A stretch of DNA of 25,117 bases from Flavobacteriaceae bacterium UBA2540 (GTDB taxonomy: Bacteria; Bacteroidota; Bacteroidia; Flavobacteriales; Flavobacteriaceae): the NCBI GenBank assembly GCA_002340765.1, contig DDMS01000016.1:1-25117 (forward strand), read 5' to 3'. The position numbers were made by a program, and so were the translations under genes. Below the pieces are notes generated by a model. That model searched no databases and was not told the DNA's origin. It saw only the letters and a list, made by a program, of their open reading frames with translations. This document shows positions 7,959-15,819 of the stretch, piece by piece; the first letter of the stretch is position 1; each line of letters begins with the position of its first letter.

Positions 7959-8763
7959 CTTTTAATTGATTTTTTATAACTCTACTTGAAACTATAATTC
8001 CAATTTCATACAAAATCATAATTGGAATGGATACAATAATTTGACTTGCAATATCCGGAGGTGTAATAATTGCGGCAATAATCAATACAATTACTAAAGA
8101 CTGTTTTCTATATTTTTTTAAAAATTCAGGGGTTAAAAGTCCGATTTTTGTTAAAAAATAAATCACAAGTGGCAATTCGAAAATGATAGAAACTCCAATT
8201 AATAAATTGGTTACCAAGCTTATATGAGATTGTAATGTGAAACTATTTACTATGTTGTCAGAAATTTGAAAGTTGTATAAAAAATGAATTGAAATTGGCG
8301 CAATCACGAAAAAACTAAACCAAACTCCAATAAAAAATAATAATGAAGCGATAAAAATAAAACCTCTTGACTGTTTGATTTCTTTCTCAGTCAATCCTGG
8401 AGCCACAAATTGCCATATTTCCCATAATAAATAAGGAAATGAAACAATAATTCCTAATATAATAGAAGACCAAAGTGAATTCATTAACTGGGAAGTTACC
8501 TCAATACTTTGCAATTTTTTATCTGAAAAAGAAACATGGCAAAAATCGCTATCCAAATCAAAGAAATTGAAAAAGTCGCAAAAAACTTGGTATGTTATAA
8601 AATCTGATTGAATGTGAGCCAATAAAAAATAATCATAAACTTTTTCAGAATAAACGAAAAATGCAATTGCTAAGATAATCACAACAGCAGCACTTCTTAC
8701 CAAGTGCCATCTTAACTCTTCTAAATGTCCTAAAAAAGACATTTCTTTTTTTTTCAAAGCCAT
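7951..8763 (-). CDS. tatC: Sec-independent protein translocase subunit TatC
   Basis: Inner-membrane core of the twin-arginine translocase; it recognises RR signal peptides and moves folded proteins to the periplasm. At 270 aa it has six membrane helices. Hallmarks are the N-terminal SFLGHLEELRWHLVRS with the conserved Glu, the FVAPGLTEKE loop (119-127), the FELP segment near 195-198 and the C-terminal PPDIASQ...SIPIMILYE helices. The first periplasmic loop is long (about residues 43-95) and carries Cys62 and Cys75, which could form a disulfide. tatA is not in this window. The start ATG overlaps the kdsD stop by one base (TAATG), and its own end overlaps the AhpD-like gene. Confidence 0.95.
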   Translation of the reverse strand: MALKKKEMSFLGHLEELRWHLVRSAAVVIILAIAFFVYSEKVYDYFLLAHIQSDFITYQVFCDFFNFFDLDSDFCHVSFSDKKLQSIEVTSQLMNSLWSSIILGIIVSFPYLLWEIWQFVAPGLTEKEIKQSRGFIFIASLLFFIGVWFSFFVIAPISIHFLYNFQISDNIVNSFTLQSHISLVTNLLIGVSIIFELPLVIYFLTKIGLLTPEFLKKYRKQSLVIVLIIAAIITPPDIASQIIVSIPIMILYEIGIIVSSRVIKNQLKDA

Positions 8764-9731
8764 TAAAATATTCCTTCTTTAATTAAATCATGTAAATGTA
8801 CAACCCCTATATAATTATGTTCAATATCTGTGACTAAAATTTGAGTGATACTGTTTTGCTCTAAACGTTTCAAAGCTTCAATTGCCATGGAATCTTCACG
8901 AATTGTTTTCGGATTTTTGCTCATAATATCTTTTGCTTTTAAATGATTGATTTCAGTAGATTTTGTAAGCATTCTTCGGATATCACCATCTGTAATAATT
9001 CCTAAAATTTTGTTGTTTTCAACCACTGCAGTTACTCCCAATCTCTTTTTTGAAATCTCGACAATTACCTTTACAATTGAATCATTTTCAGATACTTTTG
9101 GTAATTCGTTGTTTTTTATCAAATCAGCAACTCTCAAATACAAACGTTTTCCTAAAGCACCTCCAGGATGATATTTTGCGAAATCTGAACTTGAAAATCC
9201 TTTGAGTTCTAAAAGGCAAACAGCCAATGCATCTCCCATTACTAATTGAGCAGTTGTACTTGTTGTTGGCGCTAAATTGTTAGGACAAGCCTCTTTTTCA
9301 ATAAAAGTATTTAGCGTATAATCTGCATTTTTTCCAAGGAATGAGTCGATATTTCCTGTAATTGCGATGATTTTATTACCATAATTTCGGATTAATGGAA
9401 CCAATACTTTTATTTCAGGAGTATTGCCACTTTTTGAAATACAAATTACAATGTCATTTTCTAAAACACTTCCTAAATCGCCATGAATGGCATCTGCTGC
9501 ATGCATAAAAATAGCTGGAGTTCCAGTAGAGTTAAAGGTTGCAACGATTTTTGTTGCAATATTTGCACTTTTTCCAATGCCAGTTACAATTACTCTTCCT
9601 TTTGATTGAAAGATAAATTTTACAGCATTTTCAAAATTTGTATCAATATAATTTGCTAGATTAGCTATTGCATTACTTTCATTAAGAATTGTATTTTTTG
9701 CAGTTTCTATTATATTGGAAATATCTTTCAA
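8763..9731 (-). CDS. kdsD: D-arabinose-5-phosphate isomerase (KpsF/KdsD family)
   Basis: Cytoplasmic enzyme that interconverts ribulose-5-phosphate and arabinose-5-phosphate, the first step toward Kdo for lipopolysaccharide. At 322 aa it has the standard build: an SIS domain (about 35-190, with TGIGKSANIA, HGDLG, CISKSGNTPE and HPGGALGKRL) followed by two CBS domains (about 205-265 and 270-322). The reading frame starts at a TTG (9731-9729), two codons after an in-frame stop, and no ATG is available before the conserved region, so TTG is the likely start. It heads the kdsD-tatC-AhpD-like cluster and is divergent from recQ across 139 bp. Its LPS role matches lptB downstream. Confidence 0.92.
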   Translation of the reverse strand: MKDISNIIETAKNTILNESNAIANLANYIDTNFENAVKFIFQSKGRVIVTGIGKSANIATKIVATFNSTGTPAIFMHAADAIHGDLGSVLENDIVICISKSGNTPEIKVLVPLIRNYGNKIIAITGNIDSFLGKNADYTLNTFIEKEACPNNLAPTTSTTAQLVMGDALAVCLLELKGFSSSDFAKYHPGGALGKRLYLRVADLIKNNELPKVSENDSIVKVIVEISKKRLGVTAVVENNKILGIITDGDIRRMLTKSTEINHLKAKDIMSKNPKTIREDSMAIEALKRLEQNSITQILVTDIEHNYIGVVHLHDLIKEGIF

Positions 9732-9870
9732 AAGTTATGTTTTTATCTAAAAAAAAATGTTATATCTTTATATAATGGTAATAAGCAAATTTACTACAAA
9801 AAAGTAATATCAAAAAAATATAGTAAAAGGTTTTAATTTTCGAACCATTAATAAAAGAAAATTTAGAGAT

Positions 9871-12054
9871 ATGGATTTATACAGTCCTCTTAAAAAGTAT
9901 TTTGGATTCAATAAGTTTAAAGGATTACAAGAAAAAGTCATAGAAAGTATTGTTAATAATAAAAATACTTTCGTTATTATGCCAACAGGAGGAGGAAAAT
10001 CTCTTTGTTATCAATTACCAGCTTTAATGACTGAAGGAACTGCAATCGTAGTTTCGCCATTAATTGCCTTAATGAAAAATCAAGTTGATGCGATTAGAGG
10101 AATTTCTGATCATAATGGTGTTGCGCATGTTTTAAATTCGTCATTAAACAAAACAGAAATAAATCAGGTAAAAGAAGATATTTTAAGTGGTATTACAAAA
10201 TTATTGTATGTTGCTCCAGAATCTTTGATTAAGGAAGAATATATGACTTTTTTGCAATCTCAAAAAATATCTTTTGTTGCGATTGATGAAGCTCATTGTA
10301 TTTCTGAATGGGGACACGATTTTAGACCAGAATATAGAAATTTAAAAAATATCATTAAAAGAATTGACAATGTTCCAGTAATTTGTTTGACAGCAACTGC
10401 CACTGAAAAAGTACAAGAAGATATTATAAAAACTCTTGGAATTACAGATGCTACTTGTTTTAAAGCCTCATTTAACAGACCCAATTTATTTTATGAGGTT
10501 CGTCCAAAAACGAAAGATATTGAAAAAGACATTATTCGTTTTGTAAAACAGCGAGCTGGAAAATCAGGAATCATTTATTGTTTAAGTAGAAAAAAAGTGG
10601 AAGAAATTGCACAAATTCTTCAAGTTAACGGTGTAAAAGCGGTTCCATACCACGCAGGTTTAGACGCAAAAACAAGGGTAAAACATCAAGATATGTTTTT
10701 GATGGAAGATTGTGATGTTGTTGTTGCAACCATTGCATTTGGAATGGGAATTGACAAACCTGATGTTCGATTTGTGATTCATCACGACATTCCAAAATCA
10801 CTAGAAAGTTATTATCAAGAAACTGGAAGAGCAGGACGTGATGATGGAGAAGGATATTGTTTGGCATTTTATTCTTATAAAGATATTGAAAAACTTGAAA
10901 AATTCATGGCAAGCAAACCAGTTGCAGAGCAAGAAATTGGACATGCATTGTTGCAAGAAGTAGTTGGTTATGCTGAAACTTCCATGAATAGAAGAAAATA
11001 TTTGTTGCATTATTTTGGAGAAGATTTTGATGAAATAAATGGTGATGGAGCTGATATGGATGACAATTCGCGCAACCCAAAAAAAAAGCACGAAGCAAAA
11101 GAAGACGTTGCAAAACTACTAAAAGTGGTGAAAGAATCTTTGCAACAATATAAATCAAAAGAGATTGTAAATATTATGGTTGGTAAAGAAAATGCTTTGC
11201 TTACTTCTCATAGAACACATTTGCAAACGTATTTTGGAATCGGAAAAGACAAACCAGCTGCTTATTGGATGGCTTTGGTTCGTCAAATTTTAGTGGTTCA
11301 TTATATCAGAAAAGAAATTGAACAATATGGTGTTGTAAAAATGGCTACTGAAGGAGAGGAATTTTTGAAAAAACCACTTTCATTTATGATGACCGAAGAT
11401 CATTCATATAGTGAAGAAGATGATAATAATATCACTGTGAATTCTAATTCTTCAGGAGGTTCTGCTGATGAAGTTTTGGTAAAACAATTAAAAGATTTAC
11501 GAAAAAAACTCTCAATAAAACTAGGAATTCCTCCTTTTGCGGTTTTTCAAGATCCATCTTTAGAAGACATGGCATTAAAATATCCAATAAATTTGGATGA
11601 ATTATCAAAAGTTCATGGAGTAGGAGAAGGAAAAGCAAAAAAATTTGGAAAAGATTTTGTGAGGTTAATAGCTGATTATGTTGAAGAGAATGATATTTTA
11701 AGACCAGATGATTTAATTGTAAAAAGTACAGGTATCAACTCAGGTTTAAAATTATACATTATCCAAAATACTGATAGAAAATTGCCATTGGAAGATATAT
11801 CAGATTCTAAAGGTTTAGAAATGAGTGAATTGATTAAGGAAATGGAAGCGATTATTTTTTCGGGAACTAAACTGAATATTGATTACGCTGTGGATGATTT
11901 GTTAGACGAAGATCAGCAAGAAGAAATTTACGATTACTTTATGGAAGCAAAATCAGACAAAATTCAAGATGCTTTAGATGAGTTTGATGGTGAATATGAT
12001 GAAGACGAATTGCGATTAATGCGCATAAAATTTATCAATGAAGTTGCAAATTAA
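9871..12054 (+). CDS. recQ: ATP-dependent DNA helicase RecQ
   Basis: 3'-to-5' DNA helicase for recombination and stalled-fork repair, 727 aa. The order is: motif 0 (FKGLQE, about 16-21), Walker A PTGGGKS (38-44), IDEAHCISEWGHDFR near 138-152, LTATAT, then the second RecA domain with FGMGIDKPDVR and YYQETGRAGRD. An RQC region follows, then an HRDC domain (about 530-605, including HGVGEGKAKKFG), and a further C-terminal region of about 120 residues that is helical and acidic, resembling an HTH_40-type domain. The usual four cysteines of the RecQ zinc site are missing; instead the YFGEDFDEINGDGADMDDN region is acidic. The gene ends three bases from the convergent ZIP transporter. Confidence 0.96.
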   Translation: MDLYSPLKKYFGFNKFKGLQEKVIESIVNNKNTFVIMPTGGGKSLCYQLPALMTEGTAIVVSPLIALMKNQVDAIRGISDHNGVAHVLNSSLNKTEINQVKEDILSGITKLLYVAPESLIKEEYMTFLQSQKISFVAIDEAHCISEWGHDFRPEYRNLKNIIKRIDNVPVICLTATATEKVQEDIIKTLGITDATCFKASFNRPNLFYEVRPKTKDIEKDIIRFVKQRAGKSGIIYCLSRKKVEEIAQILQVNGVKAVPYHAGLDAKTRVKHQDMFLMEDCDVVVATIAFGMGIDKPDVRFVIHHDIPKSLESYYQETGRAGRDDGEGYCLAFYSYKDIEKLEKFMASKPVAEQEIGHALLQEVVGYAETSMNRRKYLLHYFGEDFDEINGDGADMDDNSRNPKKKHEAKEDVAKLLKVVKESLQQYKSKEIVNIMVGKENALLTSHRTHLQTYFGIGKDKPAAYWMALVRQILVVHYIRKEIEQYGVVKMATEGEEFLKKPLSFMMTEDHSYSEEDDNNITVNSNSSGGSADEVLVKQLKDLRKKLSIKLGIPPFAVFQDPSLEDMALKYPINLDELSKVHGVGEGKAKKFGKDFVRLIADYVEENDILRPDDLIVKSTGINSGLKLYIIQNTDRKLPLEDISDSKGLEMSELIKEMEAIIFSGTKLNIDYAVDDLLDEDQQEEIYDYFMEAKSDKIQDALDEFDGEYDEDELRLMRIKFINEVAN

Positions 12055-12057
12055 AAA

Positions 12058-12735
12058 CTAGACCGTCACAAAAGTCAAGACAATTGCTAAAACTATCGCA
12101 ATAAATTTCTGAATATTAAATTTATGATTTTCAGATCCTTCAAACAAAATAATTGTTGAAATATGAAGAAAAACACCGATAATTAAAGCTGTTATTTCTT
12201 TATTGTAGGCAACAAAAAAATCAATTTTATCTGATATAAAAACCCCTAAAGGTGTCATTAGTGTGAAAAATAATAAAAAGAAAATAATGGTTTTTTTTGC
12301 GAAATTGGCATGAATCAAATAAGTAGTTAATACAATTGCAATCGGTATTTTATGAACCATAATCGCCCATAATAAATTATCATTTGAATGCTCAATAGGC
12401 AATCCTTCAGAAAAAGCATGAATGCAAAGACTAATAAACAATAACATAGGAAATTTATTTTCGTGTCCTCGCAAATGAATGTGGCCATGTTCAGCACCTT
12501 TTGAAAACGATTCTAAAACTGATTGTAAAACAACACCAATCAAAATAAAAAGTCCCATTTTTTTTGCATCATTTTCAATAGTATACACTTCTGGAATTAG
12601 ATGAAGTATCGTAATTGACAACAAATAGGAACCACTAAAAGCCAATAAAAGACGCACTATTTTTTTTGGTAGCTTTAAGAAAATTACCAATAATGTACCA
12701 AATAAAACAGAAAAAATTAAGATAATGTATGTCAT
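12058..12735 (-). CDS. ZIP-family divalent metal transporter
   Basis: Inner-membrane importer of zinc or related divalent metals, 225 aa with about eight hydrophobic helices. ZIP hallmarks are present: HLIPEV in helix 2, the HAFSEGLPIEH motif of helix 4 (family HNxPEG) and the VHKIPIA motif of helix 5 (family HxxPEG, with Ile-Ala in place of Glu-Gly). A histidine-rich loop, GAEHGHIHLRGH, lies between helices 3 and 4 and probably binds metal. The degenerate helix-5 motif makes metal preference hard to predict. The start ATG overlaps the stop of the upstream methyltransferase by four bases (ATGA), so the two are translated from one mRNA. It converges with recQ with only 3 bp between stops. Confidence 0.88.
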   Translation of the reverse strand: MTYIILIFSVLFGTLLVIFLKLPKKIVRLLLAFSGSYLLSITILHLIPEVYTIENDAKKMGLFILIGVVLQSVLESFSKGAEHGHIHLRGHENKFPMLLFISLCIHAFSEGLPIEHSNDNLLWAIMVHKIPIAIVLTTYLIHANFAKKTIIFFLLFFTLMTPLGVFISDKIDFFVAYNKEITALIIGVFLHISTIILFEGSENHKFNIQKFIAIVLAIVLTFVTV

Positions 12736-13457
12736 TTTGCTACTAAAATTAATCTTTTAGAATGTTTTTCATCAAAAGGATGTAACTGATAATCACCAAA
12801 AATATGCACTATTTTCAGACCAACTTTTTCAAAGAAGGATTTTATTTTTTTGACATCTAAATATTTTACTTTTTCTGTAAAAAAATGTGTTTCTTCATCT
12901 GAAATAAAAGAAATATATTTCAAAATAAATCCGTCAATAATTTCTCTTTTAAGATGAAATTCAATGTTTTCGACAATTTTTATTTCCTCAGAAACCAGAG
13001 TGGATTTAACAAAATCTGCATTTAAAAAATCAAACACAAAAAAACCATCTTCTTTTAAACAGTTTTTGATGTTCTGCAAAACCAAAATGTCTTCTTTATC
13101 CTCCTTGAAATAGCCAAAACTAGTAAATAAATTAAACACGGCATCATATTTTTTATGAAGTGGTTCACGCATATCTTGTACGATAAATTTCAAGTTCTCA
13201 TTTTCGAAATTTTTTGCATGTTGAATGCTATTTTCAGATAAATCTGCACCAATTACTTTAAATCCTAAAGAATTTAAAAAAACGGAATGACGACCTTTTC
13301 CACAAGGCAAATCAAGAAGAGTAGCATTTTTTGGAAGTGATAAAAATTCAGTAATTTTTTTTATAAACTGCTGAGCCTCATTATCATTTCTGTCTTTATA
13401 CAAAATGTGATAATAAGGCGTATTAAACCAGTCTGTAAACCAATCTTTTGTTTTCAT
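12732..13457 (-). CDS. Class I SAM-dependent methyltransferase
   Basis: Predicted soluble S-adenosylmethionine-dependent methyltransferase of 241 aa; the substrate cannot be predicted. The Rossmann core is clear: motif I LLDLPCGKGRHSVFL (about 47-61), the acidic end of strand 2 in VIGADLSENSI, FIVQDMREP for motif III, and FNLFTSFGYF. The C-terminal part, with VEFHLKREI-like strands, follows the pattern of small-molecule methyltransferases. It is the first gene of a two-gene unit with the ZIP transporter (ATGA overlap) and is divergent from the RlmL-like gene. No metal-related feature in the protein explains the pairing. The start ATG at 13457 gives MKTKDWFTDWFNTPYYH, which fits bacteroidotal relatives. 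Confidence 0.87.
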   Translation of the reverse strand: MKTKDWFTDWFNTPYYHILYKDRNDNEAQQFIKKITEFLSLPKNATLLDLPCGKGRHSVFLNSLGFKVIGADLSENSIQHAKNFENENLKFIVQDMREPLHKKYDAVFNLFTSFGYFKEDKEDILVLQNIKNCLKEDGFFVFDFLNADFVKSTLVSEEIKIVENIEFHLKREIIDGFILKYISFISDEETHFFTEKVKYLDVKKIKSFFEKVGLKIVHIFGDYQLHPFDEKHSKRLILVAK

Positions 13458-13543
13458 AGGTGGATTGATGATGTAAAAGTAACCAAAACTTATTGTAGAA
13501 AAAATGAAATATTGTTTTTATGAAATTCTGATGGTATAAAATG

Positions 13544-13551
13544 TATTTTTG
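13544..13551 (+). promoter_or_regulatory. -7 box upstream of the RlmL-like gene
   Basis: TATTTTTG matches TAnnTTTG and ends 17 bases before the ATG at 13569, giving a leader of about 14 nt. No -33 element is visible at proper spacing. Confidence 0.5.
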
Positions 13552-13568
13552 TAACGAAATTTATAAAT

Positions 13569-14741
13569 ATGAGTACTGATTTTAAAATGGTTGCTACCAC
13601 AATTTTTGGACTGGAAGGTGTCTTGGCGAATGAGTTGACAAACCTCGGTGCTCAAGATGTTGAAGAAGGAGTAAGAAGTGTTTCTTTTAAGGGGGATACT
13701 GGTTTTATGTATAAAGCAAATATTGCTTTAAGAACGGCTATCCGTATTTTGAAACCTATAAAAGTCACTAAAATCTATGACGAAGAGGATTTATATAATG
13801 CCATGAAAAAGATAAAATGGGAAAATTATTTAGATGTTGATGGCACTTTTTCAATAGGTGCAGTAGTAAATTCACCTAATTTCACAAATAATTCTCATTA
13901 CATTTCTTTAAAATCAAAAGATGCCATTGCAGATTATTTTCGTGATAAATTTCAAAAAAGACCAAATGTAGATTTAGATTATCCTGATTTGAAAATTCAC
14001 GTGCACATTCAGAAAGATTTATTGACAATTTCGTTGGATTCTTCTGGAGATTCTTTGCATAAAAGAGGATACAGAACAGCTACTAATATTGCACCAATCA
14101 ACGAAGTTTTGGCTGCTGGTATGATTTTATTATCAGGTTATATTGGTGATGAAAATTTTATTGATCCTATGTGTGGTTCAGGAACCATTTTGATCGAAGC
14201 GTGTATGATTGCGAATAATATCCCAGCAAATATCAATAGAAAACATTTTGCTTTTGAGAGTTGGAAAGATTATGATGAGGAATTATATTTCACAATTCAA
14301 GATGCATTATTAAAAAAAATACGCAGTTCACATTTCAAAATTATGGGTTTTGACAAAGCACCTTCAGCTATTGTTAAAGCGAAACAAAACGTGATTTCTG
14401 CGAATTTAGAGGAGTTTATTGGGGTGCATCATGTCAATTTTTTCAATTCTAAAAAAGAAGTTTTTGGAAATACAACAATTTTATTCAATCCACCTTATGG
14501 AGAGCGTTTAAACGTTGATTTGATTGAGTTTTACAAGAAAATAGGAGATACTTTAAAACACAATTATCCAGGTTCAACAGCTTGGCTAATTACGTCTAAT
14601 GTTGAAGCGCTAAAACATGTGGGATTAAAAACTTCACGAAGAATACCTCTAAAAAATGGAGATTTAGATTGTAAATTAGTAAAGTATGACTTGTATGAAG
14701 GCTCAAAAAAAGCAGTTAAAAATCAATTTCCTTCTGAATAA
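13569..14741 (+). CDS. THUMP-domain 23S rRNA guanine-N2 methyltransferase (RlmL-like)
   Basis: RNA methyltransferase of 390 aa, likely to make an N2-methylguanosine in 23S rRNA, as the RlmL half of E. coli RlmKL does at G2445. An N-terminal THUMP RNA-binding region (about 5-160) is followed by a linker with the SLHKRGYRT motif. The Rossmann catalytic domain has FIDPMCGSGTILIEA (about 196-210, SAM binding) and the NPPYGERL motif (family NPPY, N2-guanine methylation). It is about half the length of E. coli RlmKL (702 aa) because the RlmK domain is absent. The gene has its own -7 box. Downstream lies the decayed insertion element, not a co-transcribed gene. Exact target base is from family knowledge only. 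Confidence 0.9.
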   Translation: MSTDFKMVATTIFGLEGVLANELTNLGAQDVEEGVRSVSFKGDTGFMYKANIALRTAIRILKPIKVTKIYDEEDLYNAMKKIKWENYLDVDGTFSIGAVVNSPNFTNNSHYISLKSKDAIADYFRDKFQKRPNVDLDYPDLKIHVHIQKDLLTISLDSSGDSLHKRGYRTATNIAPINEVLAAGMILLSGYIGDENFIDPMCGSGTILIEACMIANNIPANINRKHFAFESWKDYDEELYFTIQDALLKKIRSSHFKIMGFDKAPSAIVKAKQNVISANLEEFIGVHHVNFFNSKKEVFGNTTILFNPPYGERLNVDLIEFYKKIGDTLKHNYPGSTAWLITSNVEALKHVGLKTSRRIPLKNGDLDCKLVKYDLYEGSKKAVKNQFPSE

Positions 14742-15798
14742 TCTTCAAAAATCAAATAACAATTTTTTTGAATATTCGTTAAGTGTCATAATCCTGCAAT
14801 ATTAGCAATAACAAATCTTTCAAAGATTTTTTCTCCAAAACACCTTCGATTAAGTTTATATACAAAATCATTAAGATAGAGCTGTAAGTATTTACCCTTA
14901 TTTTATGATAATTACCTAGTTAATTTTTTTGACATTGCTGATAAATATATGCGCCCATTTCAAGGTTTGATTGTTAGATTCTTTGGTTGATTTCTCTGTG
15001 ATATGCAATTCCATAAAATTAGCTTTATCAACATATAATATACTTTTATTTGTAAACAATACTTTTTTCATCCAATGAATATTCTATTGCATGATCAACT
15101 CAACTAGATTTATGAGTTTCTAGCACTTTGGCTTTAAAATAACGAATGTGGTTTGATTTTTTGTTTATATTTAAAATTTCTAACAGCAAACTCTCTGCCA
15201 TAACTCCAACTTTTTGCTTGCCAGCTGCCCCTTGGCCTATAATACATTTTTTATTGTTCTATTTCTGAAGACTCAACTTTAAAATAATCCTCATCCATTT
15301 CAATCATTCCCTCTAGGGTATATTGGTCATGACATTTTCCCGTTGTTCTGCGCAGTGAATCATAGCTCATAAAAGCTTATAGCGCTTTAAACCTAATTGA
15401 CGTTGCATCTCTTTTGCAGAAAAGCCTTTCTTTGAAGTACTCATTAAAAACATAGTACGAGTCCAAACTAAAAAGGAAAGAATAAAACTTTGCATAATAA
15501 TGCCGCTTCGCTATGAAGTGCGGCTTCGAAAAGACTTACATTCACAACTCCAAAAACTCTTTATCCAGTAAATGCTGGTTGTGACCACAACGATGGTAAA
15601 GAACACAAGTTTCGTCTCTCTGTTCCTTAAAAATAGGCCTACAAGTCTGTTCTCCTAAAAAATGTACTGTAACTGTGAAAAAATCCCTTTAATAATTATT
15701 TTTAAAAAATAACTTACAGCTTATTGGTATTTTTAATATGAAATTAGTTTTAATTTTATAATTTTAAAACAGTTCAAAAAACTAAATTTTAAGTAGAT
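14742..15798. mobile_element. IS1595-type element remnant filling the rlmL-like/priA gap
   Basis: This 1057-bp interval between the RlmL-like gene and priA contains no intact gene. Almost all of it (14786-15679) is the transposase relic on the - strand. I searched the flanks (14742-14785 and 15680-15798) by eye for terminal inverted repeats and an 8-bp target duplication and found neither convincingly, so the exact element ends are unknown and the limits given are those of the gene gap. The right flank is very AT-rich and carries the priA -7 box at its end. Confidence 0.7.
14786..15679 (-). pseudogene. Decayed IS1595-family transposase
   Basis: About 298 codons of a transposase can be followed end to end, but only by changing frame at least five times and passing several stops. 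From the N-terminus: FTVTVHFLGEQTCRPIFKEQ at 15679, then RCGHNQH. After a TGA (15544) and a frameshift comes ECKSFRSRTS with TAG at 15513-15511, then KKGFSAKEMQRQLGLKRY (15379-15432). The next frame has DQYTLEGMIEMDEDYF (15281-15328), the first catalytic Asp region. Then come KQKVGVMAES, RYFKAKVLETHKSS and HITEKSTKES, and finally the C-terminal LYLNDFVYKLNRRCFGEKIF, ending at TGA 14788-14786. This order is that of IS1595-type DDE transposases with a zinc ribbon. The ribbon is damaged (ECKSF for ECKSC). It is certainly non-functional and old. Confidence 0.9.
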
Positions 15799-15801
15799 TT
15801 G
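15794..15801 (+). promoter_or_regulatory. -7 box upstream of priA
   Basis: TAGATTTG matches TAnnTTTG. A TTG at 15799 that could open the priA frame is inside this box, so it cannot be transcribed if the box is used. This points to the next in-frame TTG at 15820 as the start, with a leader of about 15 nt. No -33 element is obvious. Confidence 0.45.
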
Positions 15802-15819
15802 AATTTAATTTTAAATAAA

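Noticed and set aside
10801..11091. Antisense open frame inside recQ
   Set aside because: It is a mirror of the recQ coding frame, with low-complexity composition and no recognisable domain.
15503..15525. Imperfect GCCGCTTC/GAAGTGCGGC hairpin as a regulatory element
   Set aside because: It lies within the decayed transposase and corresponds to coding sequence of its damaged zinc-ribbon region, so chance is the simpler view.
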